Made by a program: the position numbers and the translations under genes. Shown piece by piece: positions 6,548 to 10,280 of a stretch of 10,280 nucleotides of DNA (positions are counted from its first letter, which is position 1; each line of letters opens with the position of its first letter). The notes beneath the pieces were generated by a model that saw only the letters and a program-made list of their open reading frames with translations, did not search any database and had not been told where the DNA came from. The DNA is from Lutibacter sp. (lineage in GTDB: Bacteria > Bacteroidota > Bacteroidia > Flavobacteriales > Flavobacteriaceae), in NCBI GenBank assembly GCA_003516285.1, contig DPCK01000035.1, positions 3,199 to 13,478 on the forward strand, written 5' to 3'.

Positions 6548-8751
6548 GCTGATGCAATGAGTTTTTTCGACAAATTATAGAGCCATTTTAATTGCTCAGA
6601 AACCAATAAAGTTTCTTTGAGCTTTGCGCCGGTTGCTTGGGAATGCTCCTCGCCCATCGCTATCTCTTGGTCACGTTTTTGTGAAAGATTCTCAAAATAA
6701 GCATCATATACCTTTTTAGCGTTTTCAACATTCGTTGAATTTACAGTTTTTATGTCGACACTTTTTCCCAATATTTGTTTTGCCTGTTCAAGATTTGAAC
6801 AAATATTTTCAACATAAATATTGAATTCTGCGGGTACTTCAGCCGTTTTATTGTTTTTTATAAAAGTTCCCAAAGCGGTTAGGGACGACAAAAAAGTATT
6901 GTTAAAAACAACAATTTCGTAAATAGTGGAAAGCTCTACTTGTTTGGATTTCGGATCCTGGCTCATCCGCTGAAATGCCGCATTTAAGTCGCCTATTGCT
7001 AAAAAAGCTGCTTTTCTCGACAATTTATAGGTGGTGGAAACTACTCCTTTTTCGCGATAAAAAATGGCCACTTGCTTTAAAAAATTTTGGTTAGAAGCAA
7101 TCGCTTTGCTAAAATCTTCCTGAATATTTTGAAACTGCCAAGTTGGCCACAAAACATAATTTGAAGCAAATGCCAAAGATGCGCCAATTAAAGTGTCTAA
7201 AATTCTAAACTGAATAACCGATAAGATATTCGGTTCAAAAAGAGCGTATACAAAAATAACGTTGATGGTTACAAAAACTGCCGCGTTTCTAAAATTTAAT
7301 TGGACTAAAGAAAATGCCAAAGGCAAAGAAATTACTGCAATAACAGCATAAACAGTCGTGTTTTGTGTAATTAAAATAACGATGGAAGCAATTGCCGCGC
7401 CAATTAAAGTGCCAACAACCCTATGAATGGATCTTGATTTTGTCAATCCAAAACTTGGCCGCATTATGATAATAATGGTCAGTAATATCCAATAAGGATT
7501 TTGCATAGAAAATGATTTTCCAATAACAAAACCAACCAAAACCACAATTGCCAATCGCAAAGAATGCTTAAATATGGGAGAATAAAAATTGAAATTTTCA
7601 GTCAACTTTTTAAAATCGTAATCTTGTGGAGTAATAAACCTATTGGCTTCTTTAACGCTTAAAATTTCGTCATTTTTTCTATAATTATTCAGCACACGTT
7701 CTAAGGCGATTACGTTTTGAACCTGCTTTTCCTGATAATTTTTAAGATTCAGCAACATCAAAGTTCCAACTCTGGCTTTAGGCAAACCCACCAAAATTCG
7801 ATAATAATCAATATGTCTGTCGATATTTTTTATAATCTCGGGAATTTTAATGTTCTCCTGTAATTTTTCTTCTTTCCTGATTACTTTTGAAATGTGCTCC
7901 AAATGGTTCGCTATTTCAAAAACAAGCTGCTGAAATGCTACAATTTTCTCTTTGTGCTTTTTGAACACCGAATCAAACTTTTCATAATCGACCGGATTTG
8001 CGATGGCGAGTTCCAATATATCAATCAATTCCGTGAAAATCAATTGTTGTCTTCTGGTTCTGTTCGAAGATCCGGAATTACTTCTGCTTGCCAAAATAAT
8101 TTCTCTTAATGTTTCGTGAAGTTCATTTATTTCAATCTGAAGCTCAAATAATTTGTGTTGAAGATCAGCCCTGTTATCTGAATTGACCAACAATTCACCT
8201 CTAATTCTTAAATATTCAACGGTTTTTTCAATGGTTTTGACAAACAATTGATCGACCTGCATTTTTGGAAACAGCAATAATTTTAAATAAGTAAGCGACA
8301 AATACCACAATCCGCCCAAAGCAATCAATGAGGCGTGCAGCAACAAGCTTTCTTCAGAATAATCGTGAATAAAACTTAAAACAATAGCCAATAAACCAAC
8401 AAAAGAAATCAATGAAGCCCTAAACCCGAAAACGGAGATATAAGAAACAAGAAACACAAAAACGCCCAATAAAGGCAATAACAGCCACAAAATATTGGCG
8501 ACTGAGCCAAATAACAATGTTAAGCCAAACGACAGAAATGATGCGATTAAAATTCCAAAAAATACGTGTTTGTTGCTTCCGGGTACATCGGTTGGCGAAC
8601 AAAACAAGACACCAAGCGCAACGCTAAAACCAAAATGGATGTCATCAAAAAAGTATTGACTCAAAAAAACAGGGATCAGCATCGCCACTGCCATAACAAT
8701 TCCTTTCAGGAAATCTAAACTTTTAAAAAATCTGTTTATTGATTCTAGCAT
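6523..8751 (-). CDS. FUSC-family (YccS/YhfK-like) inner-membrane protein
   Basis: This 742-residue protein has two membrane halves. The first (about residues 17-162) has five or six hydrophobic helices, including GIVMAVAMLIPVFL and LLLPLLGVFVFLVSYISVFGF. A charged helical cytoplasmic region (about 165-395) follows, then a second membrane set (about 397-535) with the FUSC signature: NPYWILLTIIIIMRP (418-432), RSIHRVVGTLIGA (440-452) and RILDTLIGASLAF (516-528). The C-terminal 200 residues are a soluble helical domain. Length and two-half layout match YccS/YhfK-type proteins rather than the shorter AaeB pumps. FUSC proteins are thought to be efflux-type transporters of aromatic acids or related compounds, but YccS-type members lack a defined substrate. 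The ATG at 8751 is preceded by a TAAATTTG -7 box at 8776-8769. The gene is convergent with the amidohydrolase and divergent from the glycosylase. Confidence 0.9.
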   Translation of the reverse strand: MLESINRFFKSLDFLKGIVMAVAMLIPVFLSQYFFDDIHFGFSVALGVLFCSPTDVPGSNKHVFFGILIASFLSFGLTLLFGSVANILWLLLPLLGVFVFLVSYISVFGFRASLISFVGLLAIVLSFIHDYSEESLLLHASLIALGGLWYLSLTYLKLLLFPKMQVDQLFVKTIEKTVEYLRIRGELLVNSDNRADLQHKLFELQIEINELHETLREIILASRSNSGSSNRTRRQQLIFTELIDILELAIANPVDYEKFDSVFKKHKEKIVAFQQLVFEIANHLEHISKVIRKEEKLQENIKIPEIIKNIDRHIDYYRILVGLPKARVGTLMLLNLKNYQEKQVQNVIALERVLNNYRKNDEILSVKEANRFITPQDYDFKKLTENFNFYSPIFKHSLRLAIVVLVGFVIGKSFSMQNPYWILLTIIIIMRPSFGLTKSRSIHRVVGTLIGAAIASIVILITQNTTVYAVIAVISLPLAFSLVQLNFRNAAVFVTINVIFVYALFEPNILSVIQFRILDTLIGASLAFASNYVLWPTWQFQNIQEDFSKAIASNQNFLKQVAIFYREKGVVSTTYKLSRKAAFLAIGDLNAAFQRMSQDPKSKQVELSTIYEIVVFNNTFLSSLTALGTFIKNNKTAEVPAEFNIYVENICSNLEQAKQILGKSVDIKTVNSTNVENAKKVYDAYFENLSQKRDQEIAMGEEHSQATGAKLKETLLVSEQLKWLYNLSKKLIASAKKYSATV

Positions 8752-8754
8752 AAA

Positions 8755-8776
8755 ATTGAATTCAATGACAAATTTA
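8755..8776 (-). promoter_or_regulatory. Putative Bacteroidota promoter -7 box and palindrome for the FUSC gene
   Basis: On the minus strand TAAATTTG (8776 down to 8769) matches the Bacteroidota TAnnTTTG -7 consensus exactly. No TTTG-type -33 box is seen at the usual distance, so the promoter may be weak or activator-dependent. Between the box and the ATG lies a perfect 12-base palindrome, ATTGAATTCAAT (8755-8766), which would overlap the expected transcription start. The leader would be only about 10-15 bases. Confidence 0.4.
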
Positions 8777-8858
8777 CATCGTATTTTTTCACTTCATTTA
8801 CTTTTTGTTTTTATATTGGCATATTTAACAATTATTTTTAGATGTTTAACAACAAGAA

Positions 8859-9524
8859 ATGTTTATCCACAAACATCCATACAAACCGTTTATTCCTGAA
8901 GGCGCAACAAAACTCATTGTAGGCACATTGCCTCCGCCCCGATTTTCAATGGGAAATTTGAAAAAAGGCGATGTTGATTTTTGTTATGGCAGTATTGACG
9001 GACAATTATGGAAAATTTTAGACGAGATATTTACGCTGAATCTACATTTTGAAGCTTCCGAATTGGCCATTCAACAGCGCAAAAATTTCTTGTTAGAAAA
9101 CAATTTGGGTATTTGTGACATTGTCGAATCTTGCGAACGCCTAAAAATGGATGCTTCTGATTTGGGAATGGCAACTATTATTTTAAGAGATATGTTATTT
9201 TATCTCAAAAAAAATACTGCCGTACACACGCTTTTGTTAACTGGAGGAAGCAGTAAAAACGGACCCGAATATCATTTAAGAAGACAATTAAAAGAAAAAA
9301 ATATTGCACTCAAATTAATTTCTGCGGAAACACCAAAAATTCACGAATTTGAAATACAAGAGAATAAAACAAACAGAAAAATAAAAGTCATTTCATTAAC
9401 CGCGCCATCAGGAAGCGCAAATCGTGCGGTTGGAAGCAATCCTGATTACCAACGCCTAAAAAAACAAAACCCCAAATTCAATACGTTTGATTTTAGGGTG
9501 TTGCAATACAAAAAGTTTTTCTAA
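8859..9524 (+). CDS. Uracil-DNA glycosylase superfamily protein (HDG/Mug-like)
   Basis: A 221-residue cytoplasmic protein with no signal peptide. Superfamily features appear in order: strand plus motif A, KLIVGTLPPPRF (18-29); FCYGSIDGQLWKILDEIF (41-58), equivalent to the YYGHPQNRFW region of family-6 hypoxanthine-DNA glycosylases; LGICDIVESCERLKMDASDLG (83-103), like their GxWDVxxSCxRxxSxD segment; the core strand TLLLTGG (124-130); and VISLTAPSGSANRAVG (177-192) at the DNA-intercalating motif B. Such enzymes excise deaminated bases (uracil, hypoxanthine) to start base-excision repair. The position aligned by eye with the catalytic Asn of family 6 is Gly48 here, so activity and specificity are uncertain. 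An out-of-frame ATG at 8842 is ignored; the ATG at 8859 gives the full family N-terminus. A TATTTTTA at 8833-8840 is a weak -7 candidate. The stop overlaps the convergent CDGSH gene stop by four bases. Confidence 0.8.
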   Translation: MFIHKHPYKPFIPEGATKLIVGTLPPPRFSMGNLKKGDVDFCYGSIDGQLWKILDEIFTLNLHFEASELAIQQRKNFLLENNLGICDIVESCERLKMDASDLGMATIILRDMLFYLKKNTAVHTLLLTGGSSKNGPEYHLRRQLKEKNIALKLISAETPKIHEFEIQENKTNRKIKVISLTAPSGSANRAVGSNPDYQRLKKQNPKFNTFDFRVLQYKKFF

Positions 9525-9757
9525 TTATTATGCGATCCGTCACAAAAAGGTGCATTTTTGGTTTGTTTGCATATACAGAAGTATTTTGTTTCCGTTTTTT
9601 CGGCTGTAAAAACAATCGGGCTCATTCCTGAGCCTTTGTGTAATCCGTTGCAAAATGGCTGACTTTCGGACAAGCCGCAAGCGCACCAAGCGTATCTTTT
9701 TCCTTCTTCCAATTCAACTGATATAGGATTGTCTCCGGCTCTTTTAGGATTTTCCAT
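9521..9757 (-). CDS. Double CDGSH-type [2Fe-2S] iron-sulfur protein
   Basis: A 78-residue soluble protein with two CDGSH iron-sulfur motifs, each expected to bind a [2Fe-2S] cluster through three Cys and one His. The first is C25-A-C27 ... P-F-C36-N-G-L-H40; the second is C61-I-C63 ... P-F-C72-D-G-S-H76. The second is canonical; the first keeps all four ligands but has Asn37 and Leu39 in place of Asp and Ser. Two tandem motifs in a short protein recall the CISD3 type rather than the membrane-anchored mitoNEET type. Likely roles are electron transfer or cluster donation; the partner is unknown. It lies 34 bases downstream of trpA on the same strand and may be read from that operon. TATCTTTA at 9791-9784 (minus) is a weak local -7 candidate, and the leader just before the ATG is an A-run. 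Confidence 0.9.
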   Translation of the reverse strand: MENPKRAGDNPISVELEEGKRYAWCACGLSESQPFCNGLHKGSGMSPIVFTAEKTETKYFCICKQTKNAPFCDGSHNN

Positions 9758-9791
9758 TTTTTTGATTTTTTTTTAGATTTGGTTAAAGATA

Positions 9792-10280
9792 TCAATCTAT
9801 AATACCACTCACAAATTTATTGATGCTGGCTATGCCGTTTTCTTCCAAATATTTCACAAATGCCGAGCCAATAATGGCGCCTTTCGCATATTTTGTGGCT
9901 TGTTTAAAGGTTTCAGCATTAGAAATTCCAAATCCAATAATTTGTGGCGATTTTAAATTCAAATCGGCAATGCGTTTAAAATAATCATCTTGTGATTTTC
10001 CAAAAGCATTTTGCGAACCGGTTACACTTGCCGAGCTCACCATATAAATAAATCCTTCAGAAATTTTATCAATAAACTGAATGCGTTCATCTGAAGTTTG
10101 TGGTGTAATTAAAAACACGTTGATCAGGCCATATTTCTCAAAAATGGTTTTAAAATGGTCGTTGTAAACATCAACCGGCAAATCGGGAATGATCAATCCG
10201 TCTATGCCAATTTCAGCACATTTTTTACAGAAATTTTCCACGCCATATTGCATCATCGGATTAAAATAACCCATAATAAT
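9792..10280 (-). CDS. trpA: Tryptophan synthase alpha subunit, C-terminal part (5' end outside window)
   Basis: The minus-strand frame is open to the right edge (two Ile codons precede the Met at 10274), so that Met is internal, as in the family's LMxYFNP segment. About 162 C-terminal residues are visible, against about 268 for the full E. coli protein, so roughly the first 90-95 are missing. TrpA cleaves indole-3-glycerol phosphate to indole and glyceraldehyde 3-phosphate and channels indole to TrpB. Recognisable segments along the TIM barrel are GYFNPMMQYG, GIDGLIIPDLPV, FLITPQTSDERI, MVSSASVTGSQ, the phosphate-binding IIGFGIS, and GAIIGSAFVKYLEENG. The catalytic Glu and the Asp of PFSDPxADG fall beyond the window. 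The gene ends in TGA 34 bases before the CDGSH gene, suggesting the tail of a trp operon. Confidence 0.95.
   Translation of the reverse strand: MIMGYFNPMMQYGVENFCKKCAEIGIDGLIIPDLPVDVYNDHFKTIFEKYGLINVFLITPQTSDERIQFIDKISEGFIYMVSSASVTGSQNAFGKSQDDYFKRIADLNLKSPQIIGFGISNAETFKQATKYAKGAIIGSAFVKYLEENGIASINKFVSGIID

Noticed and set aside
8420..8602. Minus-strand open frame in another frame within the FUSC gene
   Set aside because: It is fully contained in the membrane-half coding sequence of FUSC; its hydrophobic character is a by-product of the frame shift over TM codons.
8842..8876. ATGTTTA repeated at 8842 and 8859, and an ATGTTT/AAACAT inverted repeat at the glycosylase start
   Set aside because: Short AT-rich matches of this size are expected by chance in such DNA; the 8842 ATG is out of frame and the stem is weak.
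1..10280. Defence system, prophage, IS element, CRISPR or other mobile cargo
   Set aside because: All sizeable genes are assignable to envelope, hydrolase, transport-like, repair, Fe-S and tryptophan families, and no transposase, integrase, regularly spaced repeats or toxin-antitoxin pair was seen on either strand.

Overview
The window reads as chromosomal DNA of a low-GC member of the Bacteroidota, most likely a Flavobacteriaceae species. Supporting signs are A-rich rather than Shine-Dalgarno-like leaders before most starts, a short TonB-receptor-type barrel gene directly after a TPR gene, a Bacteroidota-type -7 box (TAAATTTG), and dispersed AT-rich and hairpin repeats between convergent genes. 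Placement below phylum is inference from protein flavour, since no rRNA gene is present. All genes look intact and share similar base composition. I see no insertion sequence, phage gene, CRISPR array, tRNA or rRNA.

Layout. Bases 1-3133, plus strand: the 3' part of a TPR-repeat protein gene, then a gene for a plugless outer-membrane barrel of the TonB-dependent receptor type. Bases 3194-6307, plus strand: an exported M28 zinc peptidase resembling carboxypeptidase Q, a possible 27-codon mini-ORF, and an amidohydrolase of the Amidohydro_3/YtcJ type with a probable lipoprotein signal. Bases 6308-6522: a 215-base convergent gap holding, in order, two sets of short direct repeats, a REP-like hairpin, a roughly 93-base structured element, and the start of a terminator hairpin that runs into the end of the next gene. 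Bases 6523-8751, minus strand: a YccS-like FUSC-family inner-membrane protein. It is divergent from a uracil-DNA-glycosylase superfamily gene (8859-9524, plus), whose stop overlaps by four bases the stop of a minus-strand double-CDGSH iron-sulfur protein gene (9521-9757). The CDGSH gene lies 34 bases downstream of the 3' part of trpA (9792 to the right edge, minus).

Working together. The TPR/barrel pair probably acts in the cell envelope, in an unknown role. The peptidase and amidohydrolase are both exported hydrolases on one strand and could share a transcript, but no common substrate can be deduced. trpA and the CDGSH gene are close enough to be co-transcribed, which places the small Fe-S protein at the tail of a tryptophan operon. 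No intergenic stretch exceeds 300 bases.

Overall this is mostly a housekeeping region, with no obvious new multi-gene system. The most interesting material is the stack of intergenic elements at 6318-6547 and the TPR/plugless-barrel pair.
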